A DNA stretch of 50,441 nt from Byssochlamys sp. IMV 00236 (GCA_001931875.2 MSJH02000756.1:1-50441); one strand, 5' to 3'. Positions 12,901-25,333 are shown, counted from the stretch's first letter. Notes: generated from the sequence alone by a model not told the origin. Translations and numbers: made by a program.

Positions 12901-13929
12901 ACCGTCATAGGTATCCTCGGGTTCAGAAAGGAAGTCATAATCCCAGGGAACAATCTTGAGTTCAACACCACGGTAGACAAAGCAGCGGATCTGGTTGTAC
13001 TTCATACCGATATCAACAGCGATAACACGCATTGTACGACCTGAAGGAACTTTAATAGCATTAGCGGGATCAGGATAGTAGATCTTGGGCTCTTTGATAG
13101 AAACATCAGCCACCAAGTTACGTTCGTTAGGATCAACCCAGTCGACATTTTGGTAGTCCCTCATCCAGCGGTCAGTGGCAGCTTCAGTGGTTGTGCTTGA
13201 GAAACCAAGAGCGGAAGCAGCGGTTTCCAAAACTCCGCTGTCAAAAGAGGTTTTGGGGAAAAGGATCTTGCCGAGCAAGACACCTTCAGATCTGATCTTC
13301 TTTGTCAATACACGCGTATCAATACCATACAAAGCAGGAACGTCATTTTCCTTCAACCAGGTAGCAAGAGATGAATCAGCAAGATAGTGAGAATAATCTT
13401 GAGAGTAGTTGGCCACGATTAAACCGGCAACGTGAATACGACTTGATTCAAATCTCAAAGGAATATCCTTCAAAAGTTCATCCATTTCCTTACGGGAGGG
13501 AACACCATAATTACCAACAAGAGGGTAAGTGATGACCAAAATTTGACCTTCGTAAGAAGGATCGGTCAAAGATTCGGGATATCCGACCATACCTTAAAAG
13601 GAAATTTTAATTTTTTTTTCTCAATGTTTTTTTTTCCCCACAAATCAAAACTTACCAGTTTGGAAAACACATTCACCAGAGATACTCTTTTCGGCACCAA
13701 AAGAGATACCCTGGAAACTGGTACCGTCCTTCAAGACGAGAGCAGCCGTAGTAACATCCTTAGGATCTTCTAAAGCAGCTGCAGGACGGTGAGGAGCTGT
13801 GGGAGAACGAGGGGAACGACTGATGGGAGTAGCATTGGCAGCAGGAGCCGTGATGTGTGACCCAATGGTGGTAGGTGCAAAGGCAGTACCCATAGAGGTA
13901 ACAGGAGGCGCAGGAATATTAGATGCCAT
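6994..13929 (-). CDS. URA2: Ura2-type carbamoyl-phosphate synthase / aspartate transcarbamylase
   Basis: Three exons (13929-13656, 13592-11194, 11139-6994) give 2272 residues, close to yeast Ura2. It makes carbamoyl phosphate from glutamine, bicarbonate and ATP and transfers it to aspartate, the first two steps of UMP synthesis in the cytosol. After an Ala/Pro/Ser-rich leader come the glutamine amidotransferase (SNGPGDPTT, catalytic Cys in [16 protein letters not shown]), two ATP-grasp halves of CPSase, a DHOase-like segment and the C-terminal ATCase ([15 protein letters not shown], ending HPLPRVNE and MALLALVMG). In the DHOase part the metal HxH motif is replaced by [10 protein letters not shown], so that activity should be absent and a separate DHOase is needed. 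Codon use is noticeably more G/C-rich and regular than in neighbouring genes, suggesting high expression. Confidence 0.97.
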
Positions 13930-16900
13930 GATTTACTACTTTTTCTTTTTTTATACTGAATTAAACTGAATGTGAACTGTTAGTATAAATGCTACCCCAC
14001 ACCAGTATTTTACTTTACTAAAGAGAATGGATAAACTTTTATACACGTGGTTGACGTTGATACACAATAAAGTTATTAAAATAAATAAGGAAGAGGTTTA
14101 TTTGAAAGTATAAAAAAAGTGTGTTCCGGGGATCGTCAGCCAAAGGAGCTGAGAAGAGCAATAGCTTTCCAGATTAAACGCCCTTTTTATACTTTTTCGA
14201 GAGCAAAAAAAAATTTTCATAATTCAATGGCCGCTGTTTTCAGATCTATCTCGAACCCTTTTTCTTCGACTAAAACCACTAAAACCTGACCATTTTAGTC
14301 TATCATTGATGTAAAATACACGCCTTGATGACTATTTAATTCATTCTTGCTGTCCTTTTTTACAATCATTACTCAAAAATTAGGCAAAACTGAGAGTATA
14401 GCAATCATCAAGATCATAGATGAACAAGCCACATTACTCATGCTTTTAGGGTAACTGATACCGTGTAACCTTTTAAAAAAAGCAGTCAATTTATACATTG
14501 TTCATTGGTTATTATATCAATTCCCGGATCTCTATAGAACAAATTCTTTATCAAACATTGGTGAAGGTAAAATTGCGCTGAGGAAATATGCGCCGGATGA
14601 TTGACATCAAAAATAAATGAGAAAGCAAAAGAGAGAGAAAGGAAGAGATAGTCAATGGTGAAATCTACATGTAATTATTTATGTAACAGTCCTTAGCATT
14701 GTTTGTACATATAATATTTCTTTTATATCTATCAATTCGACTTCTGTTCCCAAATGATGGATTTGCTAGTCAACGGGAAAACGAGGGACGACTGTGGGAA
14801 TATAGACTTCCATACTTGGAAGTATAATTACACAAACTCTATATTTAATATATCAAAAAATGCATAACTGATGAGCATTGCGTTGCTATAAAAACATCTC
14901 TAAAGACTTCAAATTAAAAAAAAAAAATATATAGTAAAATAGCAAAAAATAAATAGAAGCATCTCGCTCTTTAAGCTTCTTGATTTCTTTAATAAAAATG
15001 ACTTTTATGATCTGCCATTGATTCTATGACTATCACGTGGTCAAGTGTACCAGCTGGAAGTATACAACACTATTTCCAGAATATATTCCTTTTAGCTAGT
15101 TACGAGCAAAAAGAAAAAGAAATTAAAACAAAATATTTACTTTTAAAGAGTATCCTTTAAAATGAAATTAGAAGCAAAACAATGTAATCGTAAGGTACAC
15201 AACAAAATGGCAATAAAGTATAACCATATTTACGCAGATCAAAGAGTCAGTTTATTCAAATAAGCTTGTTCACGATCACATAAGTAATAACATAGCTATT
15301 ATTTAGCTACAGAAAAGAACATTATATAAAGGGACCATGTTTTTATACATGAAATGCTTTATATATTTGCCATTGCTACTTCAAAGCGTACTTGTAATTG
15401 TCGTGCTTAATAGAGATAAAATCAAAATAAAACAAGATATTGTAAAGCGAGCATATATACATGTGATCCTTTCTCGGGATATTCCTCCATATGTATATTG
15501 GATAAGGTGTGGGTCAAAGAATGACTAAAACCATTCTAAATGACTGATGATAACAATTTTTCTTATTAGTAGTAGCAACAGTCGAACAAATACCAGAAAC
15601 TTAGCTCTTCTTTTTTGTAAAATGCTGAGGATATGAGCATTAAGCAGATACCATTTAACTGAGAGGAAATGAAGTATTTTATTAGAATTCAATCTTTATT
15701 GAATTTAAAAATACAACGGCCCTGTATCAATCAAAATCACTAAACTCTTCTTTTGATCTAATAGTATACTAGAAGGTTTGTTGACTAAATTCGTACTGAC
15801 AACTATAGTCTATGTTGTATATCATTTTGTATATTCATAAATTATGTATAAAAGTAATAGATTAATGCTACCTTTATCCTTGAAGTAGTATAAAAGGAAC
15901 AATTTATAAAAGGCATTCCTTCTGCAAAGCTTTACTGTAGCCTCTTTGTAGCATACTCCAAGTATTATGAATAGTTCTGTCCATTATTCTACGTATTTCA
16001 CTTACATTATTGTACTAAAGTGGAGACTTGTTTTTTTTAATTCATTTTCAAACATTGCAATGTGCGTAAATAGCAATACAAAACCAAACATTCAAGTATT
16101 TATTATGGATTGTCATTTGTTTGAACATAAGCCATTGACTAAGTATTGTATAAATAAATTATGAAAGTATTTAACTGTTGGTAAAAGGAAAAGCATCTCA
16201 ATGGACCTATCTAAGAGATAATACAAACAACTTCCAACTAAAGTGGTTAATTCAGAAAAGAAACGTTTAGGAAAGATGATTGCTGTTGTTATCGAAAAAT
16301 GCAAAAAAGAAACGTGTTACGCTTTTTACTTCATATCTGAACAATAGCACAACTGCAATAAAATTGTTTCCTTTGTCAAATATTGTATTTTTATTAATTA
16401 TTAACGTTAATTTTATAAAATATTGCCGTAAAAAGACGACAAAGAAACATATGTTTGAATAAAACGACATCATGTCAAAAGAGAGAGAGAAAGAGAGAGA
16501 TAAGGGTATATGTAGAAAAAGAGAGAAAAAGTATGTTAGTATTAGAGCATATATCCTAATATTAGTCTTACTTACCACCAAGGTACATTCTGGGGAGGAT
16601 AGTGAGCCATATTCTTTTTGTATTTGCTATTACTCTGACAACATTACAACGGTTTCAATAGGGTGTTCAGTCTCAGTAGCAGCGTCATTATTTTTTGGAA
16701 ATACAGTATAACTCTCTCTTTTTTTCAGCCATTATTTTAAATAGTGTTATTATCCCTCTATATCCCACTCATGTTTGGAGGTTACACATAGAGCTATCGA
16801 AGCGGGTTCTTGATGACAACGCGTTATAGTTTGTTTTATACCTGAGCCACAATGTTCATTCATTAGCCAACTCCGTTGTAAAATATGAAATGCTTGGTAT

Positions 16901-17374
16901 AGACTAGCATACAATAACACACACTATTTTATGAAGCTTACCGAATAGAGTTAAAAGGATTAATGATTACATCAAGGCATTACCCATGAATTTTATCAGC
17001 CTGGCAATCCTATGGTCAACTGATTTTAATATGGTATCTTGAATAAGACGGTCTATAATTCATACACATTATTTCTCAGCATATTCTCAGTTTCGGATCT
17101 TACATTACGTTCGTGTAACAACTTCGGTTGATCTTATTTACCAAAGAGTGTTCTTCAGTTAAAGCATAATGTCATGAGTTGCTTCAAGGAACACTGACTT
17201 TCTCTTTTTCATTTTTTATTTTTAGTTTTCTTGTTTATTTTTTTCCACATTGTATGCGTGTATGTGCTACGTTCAAATTTAAAGTTATTGGAATACAGAA
17301 AAGCCATGTGTTGTAACGTTATTATAGTTCCGTCTTTTTTCATTTCTGTTGTTGATAGGCTATGTCTTCCAAGA
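13930..17374. other. Long AT-rich intergenic region
   Basis: About 3.4 kb with no recognisable conserved gene. It begins with the probable Ura2 promoter, which has a CACGTG at about 14045; another CACGTG lies near 15035. The rest is AT-rich with a GA microsatellite near 16484-16500. Open frames of 60-100 codons at 15337, 15967 and 16267 give Ile/Phe/Tyr-rich, low-complexity products that look like chance. Confidence 0.5.
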
Positions 17375-17553
17375 AAAAGCGACAACGAACTATTGTTGCT
17401 GACGCCCAGTGGTGCATGGACAACAAAGACAACCTTACCTGCAAGGCTTTTGCAGATAAACACAAATTCCTAGATTGTCAATATTCTGTCTGTAGATGCA
17501 AATTCATTTTTCGCAAAATGACAACATTTACCAGCCGCATTGTATCCTTTTAA
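17362..17553 (+). CDS. Hypothetical 63-residue basic protein or transposon fragment
   Basis: An ATG open frame of 63 codons starts with a strongly basic MSSKKKRQR and continues with a compositionally normal sequence (DAQWCMDNKDN, CKAFADKHKF). It lies directly after a possible acceptor (gttgatag), so it may be an exon of something larger. The first part could be a DNA-binding helix-turn-helix, as in N-termini of some transposases. I cannot assign a family, and the frame ends soon after without a recognisable domain. A small lineage-specific gene and a degraded element are both possible. Confidence 0.3.
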   Translation: MSSKKKRQRTIVADAQWCMDNKDNLTCKAFADKHKFLDCQYSVCRCKFIFRKMTTFTSRIVSF

Positions 17554-18111
17554 TATAATTAGTTAGTCTTAATTCAATAACTATCATTATTCGCTTTCTT
17601 TTACTTCATTTTTATCATACTTTTAGTAATGTCAACCGCTTTTTCTATAAACAATAAGTTTATTGTACAACGTTAAACAAACACAACTGAAGACAGCTTC
17701 AGAATATGCGTTATAGATTTTTCCATATTTGCGGATTTCAAAGTGGTAATGTTGGGTAGATGAAAAAGTTTGAATATATGCGTGTGCATGTAATAAGTCA
17801 AGAACGTCAAGCAATTATATATTCACACAGTATATATATTGCTAGGATATACAAAGAGGATATAGTAAATGCTCATTTGTCCATTTGGAAGAGTTACATT
17901 GGTCATTTGTCATCTTATCTTCAAATCAAAACTCATACGCTTGTGTAAAGCCGACAAGATTGAGTCTGCGCGCGTACTTTGAACTAAGCGATTATTCGAA
18001 AGGGTAAAGAAAGTGCATTTAAAAAAAAAGTGAAAGCTAACATTGAGCGTACGTATTGATAGTATGTATTTTTATTTTCTTTTTTTTTTTTCAGCTCTTT
18101 GGGAAACCTAT
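17554..18111. other. Non-coding spacer
   Basis: About 560 bp of AT-rich DNA between the 63-codon frame and the Gemin7-like stop. No gene, tRNA or strong repeat is seen. Confidence 0.5.
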
Positions 18112-18351
18112 TTATACATCCCATTCTATAACATTAATGTCAGTTCCACGGATTACTGCTCTATCGTATGTTCCCATGGGCGACTCGAGTTGATCTACTC
18201 GAAATCTGTTGTTTTCACTGTCAGTCGCTCGCAATTTCCCTTGAACTGTAATTCCTCCATGTAGTTGGAATGTTGCCTTGGGTGATTCCTTTATAGTGCT
18301 GAGCCACAGTTGAAGGTAACGATCCCGCAGTTTTTCTTCAGCATCTGACAT
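18112..18351 (-). CDS. Gemin7-like Sm-fold protein of the SMN complex
   Basis: A single-exon frame of 79 residues starts at MSDAEEKLRDRYL (ATG at 18351). The C-terminal 70 residues resemble animal Gemin7: an N-terminal helix (LRDRYLQLWL), then Sm-like beta strands (ATFQLHGGITVQGKL, RATDSENNRF, VDQLESPMGTYDRAVIRGTDI). Gemin7 pairs with Gemin6 in the SMN complex that loads Sm rings onto spliceosomal snRNAs in the cytoplasm. It is shorter than the human protein (about 131 residues), lacking the disordered N-terminal part. Upstream frame continues to an earlier Met at 18432, but that extension is Phe/Ser-rich and looks like 5' UTR, so I chose 18351. Confidence 0.82.
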   Translation of the reverse strand: MSDAEEKLRDRYLQLWLSTIKESPKATFQLHGGITVQGKLRATDSENNRFRVDQLESPMGTYDRAVIRGTDINVIEWDV

Positions 18352-18441
18352 TGAGCAATAAAGAAAAAAAGAAAAAAAAAAAGTCACTGAGTATTCCAGT
18401 GTATGATTAACTAATAAACTGAATAACGGCAAAGATCTCTA

Positions 18442-18486
18442 TTATGCGTAAATGAAGACAGAGAGAGAGAGAGAGAGAAAGAGAGA
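18442..18486. repeat. GA microsatellite upstream of the Gemin7-like gene
   Basis: A run of mostly GA dinucleotides (about 18459-18486) lies about 110 bp upstream of the Gemin7-like ATG. Similar GA or CT runs occur near 698, 16484, 19159 and 41105, often close to gene starts in this window. Confidence 0.7.
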
Positions 18487-20954
18487 TAATTATGTATAAT
18501 TAACTGTACTTCTTGTACGAATAGGCAAATATACTAAAGTCCAAAAGATGAACTCTATAAGCATCTCTGTGTCTGGACTCAGGGGCGTATGTTCCAAAAA
18601 GATGTATATGCATTAACATAGGAGAATAGAAGAAAAACATGCAGTTTAAAAAAGGAAATATTAGCTTGACACTATACAATATCTGATTCTTGAAACAGAT
18701 AAATAAATGGGACGCAAAGTGGCACCAGTCTACACAAGTATGACATCGAAACTCACAATCTTATTTTGGTCGGCTGATCACTATTCTCGTTTCCCATTTA
18801 GGATACAACTTGAGCTTCTGTTTAAATGCAAAATATACTTCCCACAATTGGAGATTGTCTATTGTAAAAGTCCAATCATTTAAAAGGCATAGTGTGTTAT
18901 TAACGAATCATATGTTGCCTTATAGTCCTTTTCTGTGAGTTTATCCCAACTTGACCATTGGTGTGTGCCTGGGTAAATACATGATAGAATGCTAACGAGA
19001 TAAATGCGTTATAAACATGACAACATGCGTCTTTAAGCATGAGGTCATGTAGCCCTTTCTTGAATGGATATCCATAGCTTTAATTAACTTCTATTTTTAT
19101 AAATTCTCTTGCTTTCTTATTTAATTAGCTTCCCTCGGCTGATCTCTAAAAATGGGTGAGGAGAGAGAGAGAGAGAGACCAAGAGATTTATAAAGATGTA
19201 AACATTAATATCTTGTGGCATAATGAGATACACACTGTGTAAACAATGGGTGTCTGTCCTTTCATGTTCACTGTCTTGCTAAATCAAGCAAGGGCAACTA
19301 CTGAGCTTATACGGTAGGTGTTAAATAAATTATCCGTTTTCATCTCAGGCGCGCAGCCAAGAAAAAAGGTGTCTTACGCTTAATGTTCCTTTACAACTGC
19401 GATAAGGTTGTTAAAATAAGCTACAATAGAAATATTCTTACTCATTCAAGGTCAGCAAAACCGTGGATAATAGAAAGAACAGGAACAGTAGGTGCAGCCC
19501 TGTTGTTCATTTCCCTGTTATTGTGCAACCCATATTAATAGTATATCCTCAACTCTTTTACGCGATCATACTTCTCTAAAGAAATAATATGTCGGGTTTT
19601 TCGGGGCAAAGCGATGTTTTAATGACATCCATAGATAATTAGGAAAAACCACATTATTTTTTATTTGTAAAAAGTAAAGAAAAAAGAATCTCTTTACAAG
19701 ACGATGAGGCTGAATAAATTAAAAGAAACCCTTTTACAATTTTTTTTAGCTTTCTATTTGTCAAAAAGGAATCCCTTCAAGGACAGGGGGGTGGATAGGT
19801 GGAGCATGAAATGTCTTCCAACGGATACGACTTTATCCATTAAAGACAATATGCAATCCTCATAGGTTACCAAAAACGTCAGTGGAACAATTGTCTGTGA
19901 AGCAATCGACCACAATAAGCTTAATGTATTACAGAGTCCCTTGATTGATTTACTGATCTTGAAGTATTCACTGATAGAGGTTTATAATCAACTATATGAA
20001 CACTTTGGGACTCCGTATCTGGGTAACAGTATACACAATAAGCAAGGGACAAATAGACTAAGCATGGCTGTATCAAAAACAGCCCCCCCTGCGAAATCAT
20101 TTGAAATATACATAAATTTACATGTAAACACACCAACAACAACAACAAAACAATACCAGCAATAAGAAACCCATCTGATATCCTTTCATTTCACTCTGTC
20201 AGTGAGACACTTTCTGTAACCCCGGAGTTGATATTATTTGTGCTAAAAAAATAATAATAACAAACAATATAATTGGATACTGGCTCTCTTTGTTTAGACT
20301 ATGAAAAACAAAAATATGAACCAATAGTTCACTTTAAAAATGAAGGAATGAGTATTCTGTCGCCATAGCGATCATTTCTATAGAAATCAGCATGATTACT
20401 CTTTGACAGCCCAGTTCCCATAAATTAGCTTTTCCGTTTTTGAATGAAGTTTGTTTGTATCACGTTCGGAACAAGAATTCGGTGTGTAACAATATAACTA
20501 TCCTTACAAATGTGTAAAACTGCCATTATCTTCATGCCAAAAAAAAAAGAACACATGAAATTTTGAGAGCCAAAACAAAGAAATAATAGAAAAAGGGAAT
20601 TATTTACATCTAAAAACCTGTTGAAAATAGCTCAAAATGTAATCAAACTACTTCCTCCATCATTTCTATCAAACTACCAACAAAAAATCTTTGGTTCATA
20701 GAAAGTGCCATTTTTTCTCTTTTTTTTTCGCTCAACTAAAACTTCTCCACTTAAAAGTTGTCCATTCATAAGAACGGATAAGATGTCGTCAGTTAAAAAA
20801 ATCAAGATTCAAACACCGTTTAAGGTTGCAGAAGAGATCGGGTTATTTCATTTGGATATAAAAAGGATCCCTTCTTTTGATGCTTTTTTTTATATAAAAA
20901 TCATCTTCTCCCCCCTTCTCTCTCTCTTCTTTTTTTAATTAAAAAATCATAAGT
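18487..20954. other. Long upstream region of the Sfp1-like gene
   Basis: About 2.5 kb without a supportable gene. It holds a GA microsatellite (about 19159-19175), a gagtccc/gggactc inverted pair (about 19934 and 20005) and CT/T-rich tracts just before the ATG at 20955. A 77-codon frame at 20705 reads into a Phe/Ser/Leu-rich tail and is probably 5' UTR. A long leader or promoter is plausible for a transcription factor. Confidence 0.5.
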
Positions 20955-22155
20955 ATGCCTGTGCCTCTTGAATACAACTCTTCTCTTAGACGCATGAGTA
21001 CCCTTACAATACCTAAACAAGACATCAATTTTGAGTAAGTTACAATATAGGTTTATCTATATACTAAGCTAACCCAACGCGCATTTAATTAATAGTACTT
21101 ATGATTTTCAACTTTGCACCCCACAGAATGATATTAAAGATACATTTGAATCAAAAGATCTTGAAGCCTCTTACTGTCGTGATTTTGCTTGCTGTGGCCT
21201 TATTTTAAATGACCTTCATGATCTGCTTCAACATTATGAAGAGTGTCATGTTCGTTTAGATGATGATGAAAGTAGTCTTTTTGACAGTGAAAATGACTCT
21301 TGGTCCTCTTTTTCTTTTTCTTCTTTTTCGCCTGAAGACACAGCCTCAACCGATGAACCTAAGAGCGATTACATTGACGTGCTTAAGAAGAAAGCAGTTG
21401 CCTACCTGTATGATTTTTATAAGACGGGTTCATCATCCACATCAGGATCTGATGACGATAATGAAGATACAGAAAAGCCATCTGCTGGAAAGAAGAGATC
21501 TCACAGTCAAATCAGTAGTGGTGGTTCCACTAGTGCTCTTGATATCTTGACACAATCTGCTGTGAAAAAGTTGGCATTAGCTTCCTCTCTTGGTAATGGT
21601 GCCGACTTCCCTACATCTCTTATTACAAATGAAGAGTTTCTTGCCCAAGCAGGCGCTATATTGGCAAGTGCAAACTCAAGTATGTATAGGTCAATATAAC
21701 AAAAGGAATTTGTTATTGACTATTTTTTTGTATTAGATATGAATGCGGATAAACCTTATAAATGCCCTGTAGCTGGCTGTGACAAAGCATACAAAAACCC
21801 CAATGGTCTCAAATACCACAATCAGCATGGTCACTGTAACCTTATTAATGATGACAGTGAAAACCTTGCTTCTAAGCCATATCAATGCACCATTGGTGAT
21901 TGTGGCAAACGTTACAAGAACCTGAATGGCTTAAAATATCATATAGAACACTCTCATATGGTTGCCTTGAATCAAACATTGGCTACATTTGGATCTTCTT
22001 TGTTCTCTTTATCTTCCTTATCACCATCATCTTCATCACCTTCATCACCATTATCATCACCATCTACTACATCCTCTGCATCCTCTTCTCCCATGCTAGG
22101 CGCTGCACCTATCACATTTAACCTCGAAAACCCCACCATTTTCCCTTTGCTCTAG
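20955..22155 (+). CDS. Sfp1/JAZF1-like C2H2 zinc-finger transcription factor
   Basis: Three exons (20955-21034, 21096-21679, 21737-22155) give 360 residues. An N-terminal C2H2-like finger (C-x4-C ... H-x4-H, within YCRDFACCGLILNDLHDLL) is followed by an acidic Asp/Ser-rich stretch, then two closely spaced fingers, YKCPVAGCDKAYKNPNGLKYH and YQCTIGDCGKRYKNLNGLKYH, each with C-x4-C spacing. This one-plus-two arrangement with the NGLKYH linker matches the fungal Sfp1 / animal JAZF1 group. Yeast Sfp1 drives ribosomal protein and ribosome-biogenesis genes under TOR control; JAZF1 is a NuA4/TIP60 subunit. The C-terminus after the fingers is a Ser/Pro tract. Function in this organism is inferred. Confidence 0.85.
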
Positions 22156-24359
22156 CTTATCCATCTCCCCCTTAATCCAAAAAAACTCCGTCATGTTCAT
22201 TTCTTTTATCCTTTAACCCTCTTTGTAAAGCATCATTTGATCATTTCCCCCTCTCTTTTTCTCTTTGTGTCTACTTCTTGCACCTTTGCTCAGTTGCAAG
22301 ATTTCTTTATATCCCGTGTGTAAAAATCAAAAGTTTTTTTTTTAATTAAAAAGTACTATTATTTAGATCCATAATAACCTTGAATTATTCATGCTTGGCT
22401 GTTATCCTCACGATCGGTCTCAGATACATTTGGCTTATTGGTTCATTTACCTTCATTTTAAATTAAGTGTAAACAATGAAACTAAGAGATCTGTGTACGA
22501 GCTAAGCCAATTCCTTTTAATCTCATTATTTGGGCTTACCATACAAATTAACTGAAGACGACATATTTTATGTCTTCTTTGAGCGTGATTGAATGATCTT
22601 CAAGCATTCTTGGCTAGTACGCCTGTTTGAAAATATTAGTTTGTTTCTGATGTTGATTTTATATCATTTATGTGTAATACCTTAAAAGATCATGATGAAA
22701 GACGGTTGACGTTTATACTCTGCGGAAAGGGGCGGAGATATAGTACAACATCAAACGGCTTCAAAGAAGAATACGTGGGTGACAACTTTGTTTTACAACT
22801 GGCATGCTTTGGGCAAGACAGCGTCTCTATCGGTTTCTTCTATTTTTCCTTCTTTTTCTTCTCCAATAGAAATGGAATATTGTTCTGATAATAAACAACG
22901 GTAAGTGATCCATTGGTTTACCTTTTGTGATTTAGTCTCAATAACAATAAAAATGATGTTGATGAGTCTCTATATAACCTCTTTATCAAGATCAAGACGA
23001 TCAACATCATTTTTATGAAAGCAGGATTGCTGCGTGAATTAACCATGGCCAATCAAAGCTGAGCATGACACGTTCTGTAAGAATAACGCATTCTGTGGTC
23101 AGTCTTTTTGAGTTGTTCTTTCTCAGGTATTCTTATACGATAAGATAAAGTATTTATAATGCAAATACGACAAACACTTTTGGATTCCTAGTAATAAGTC
23201 AACAATGCAATGGCAACTAATCTGACTTTAGCAACTATCTGAAAGCATCATACATTTAACCTTAAAAAGTGCATTGGAGCTTTAAAGCGGGATGAAGTAG
23301 AGGAACTACGAATATGGACTCTGGAAATAGCTATGAACAAATTTGAAGTGTAAGACTTTTGCATGTAATTCTTTTGTGAGATATTTCGATACCAATATCA
23401 TATAACAGTTGTTATGTCGTCTCGATGCCTGTCAGCACTGGAGGGGACTTGACGACAGAGAAAAGTCAAAAAAACGCAGCAGCCAGCGCGCAATGCTCCA
23501 TTTATGGTGAGTTGGATATTAAGGTAAATTGTACTGCAGATCATGACATCTCGCAAAAACTGTAAGAGTTGAACATGCTCACTCTGGTTCTAAGCAAATG
23601 CCAATGGAAACATTTGTCTACTACCTGATCTAAGAAATACAAGCCCCGTTTGACGCAAACTAAACTTTGGAAAAAGAGCAATCCAGCATATGCTTTTGTG
23701 CAAATCAGAGCAAAACTGTGATTTCATGGTGAAGATCTTTGGAGAAGAAGCACGTCCAGCATTATATGGTTCAATGCTTGCTTACTGGACGAAGGGATGC
23801 CTCCAGGTTGATGATCAAGAGATATACTGTATTCAAAGAATTGTTGACGCTCGCTGCTTTTCTCATACTAGGCTGTTTTCTGGATTCATATTAGTATTTT
23901 TTCTGTTTAGGTGTATCAAGAGCTGATTTCAGAGAAGCTCCATTTACATTTAACATTCTTTTATATTTCGCGTTTATAATACAGGATGGCAAATTTTATA
24001 AAATTAGTAATGATGGAATAACCAGTAAAGGGTTATGCAAGGTGTATTCTTTTCATAATGTAATCCATTTTTGCAGTAAAAGACATGTATAAATCTATGA
24101 TTATAGTGAGATGTCACTTTTTATGATTTTTAGAGTAATTACCATTTTGGCAGCTTGTGGACCATGTTTAATTTGCTTACACTGTATTTACTAAACCGCC
24201 AAGTAACAATGCCAAATTGAAACAAAGATATTTGATAAGTTGATATACTTTCAAAATTTCTAACAGAATGCCGGTCAAAGAAACCTGTTATGTACATATA
24301 ATTACAAGCTTTTGGCAATCCTTGACATAAGCACTCCTTTGTCAGATAGTTGGGTGCAT
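22156..24359. other. Non-coding region with possible decayed coding patches
   Basis: No intact gene. The first part is the Sfp1-like 3' end. A strong hairpin lies at 22947-23016 (listed separately). Around 23280-23350 and 23690-23880 there are short protein-like frames (for example DEVEELRIWTLEIAM and FGEEARPALYGSML) that break after a few dozen codons. They may be remnants of a lineage-specific or transposon gene, but I recognise no family. Confidence 0.4.
22947..23016. repeat. 17-bp perfect inverted repeat (hairpin)
   Basis: ataaaaatgatgttgat (22947-22963) is exactly reverse-complementary to atcaacatcatttttat (23000-23016), with a 36-nt gap. Further partial pairing inside (gtct with agac) would extend the stem. 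It lies in gene-free DNA. It could be a structured RNA, a small-RNA precursor or a remnant of an inverted-repeat element. Confidence 0.6.
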
Positions 24360-24886
24360 TTGAATTTACTCTTCACTATAGACCAAAAAATTGCTCAATC
24401 AAATCGAAATCATGCGAATAAGGAGAAAGATACGCATAGGATAATCCGCATGAATGGGGGCATCAGCTATAATCACGTAGAATCCTTTCATATAATCATA
24501 CTTGTTCATCTCGGCCATTATAGCCTTAATAAAACCTGCAAAAGTGCTCACTGACAGTTTCGTTGTTGGTAATTGATTTTCTTTGAATGCTTCTGTATCC
24601 GCGGACTGACCTTGATGATGCCAGAAGCGAAAATGGCTCCAAGCATAGAAATTGTACTGGAATTGACTATCATAGCCTTGGTACCTTTTTTCGACCACAT
24701 TATGCCCTTCTTTTTGTTGATATGGAAGCTTGATTCGTCTAAGAAAACATAGTTTTGCATATAGTTCATGTGAGTGCTAATCCAATGGTGGATCAAGATG
24801 AAGTGTCCATTGAGATGCTCTTCATTGCTTCTTGTAGCTGTCTGAAAATGAATGCGCTTGGTAGATAAGGTATATTCCTTTCTCAT
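24360..24886 (-). pseudogene. Decayed Tc1/mariner-type transposase
   Basis: Read on the minus strand, three frames must be combined. The first frame has YVFLDESSFHIN and WSKKGTKA with GAIFASGIIKVS, the usual first catalytic Asp region. A shift leads to a second frame with FAGFIKAIMAEMNKYDYMKGFY and ADAPIH. Another shift gives LSPYSHDFDLIEQFF, matching the usual LPPYSPELNPIEQFW block. In the second block the family motif M-D-N-A-P-I-H reads I-A-D-A-P-I-H, so the catalytic Asp is lost. The shifts and altered residues show it is inactive. No terminal repeats were found. Confidence 0.85.
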
Positions 24887-25333
24887 AAGTCAATACACAT
24901 AAAAATACTTGTGACTTTAAAAACAAGCTAAAACTTTAGTGATTTATATTGTATTACAGGGTAACATTGTCAACCGTAATCCCATCCTCTCCTTCTTTCC
25001 TATTCTTCTTTTCTTTTTCAGGTCAATTATTCTCTATGTTATCTCTTCATCCCTTTCTTCCCATTGTGCGTTCCTGCTTTTTGTAATTCACAAAGAAACT
25101 GGTCGATCTGGTAGAATTATAGTTACACGATCCATATCCTTTGTGGCACATTTTGAAGCTCATTTCAATATACCAAAAAAATGAATACTCCTCGCCCTTT
25201 TTCCCCTTTTTCTTCTCGTTCTTCTTTCCCTAGTTCCTCTTTCTTTCTTTTTTTACACTTTAGTTCTTCAAAAAGGATTTACCCTTTCGTATTCTTTAAC
25301 TGCTCCCCCTTTCCATTCCTTTACTTTTAAAAG
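24887..25333. other. Upstream region of the SH3 membrane protein gene
   Basis: About 450 bp with no gene. It is strongly CT-rich from about 24985 to 25330, including several TTCTTCT-like runs immediately before the ATG at 25334, which is typical of fungal promoters and leaders in this window. Confidence 0.5.

Noticed and set aside
7060..13044. Many + strand frames opposite Ura2
   Set aside because: They are antisense shadows of a strongly biased, highly conserved coding sequence; none has an independent motif.
14100..14170. Possible thiamine riboswitch-like or structured RNA (gctgaga segment)
   Set aside because: Only the short CTGAGA-like string fits; the second conserved TPP block is missing and no thiamine gene is next to it.
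16267..16581. 104-codon minus-strand frame
   Set aside because: Composition is Phe/Leu/Ile/Ser-rich and overlaps a + frame of equal length in AT-rich DNA; no motif or splice context.
19921..20165. Overlapping 75-codon frames on both strands
   Set aside because: No homology recognised, and both strands are equally open, as expected by chance.
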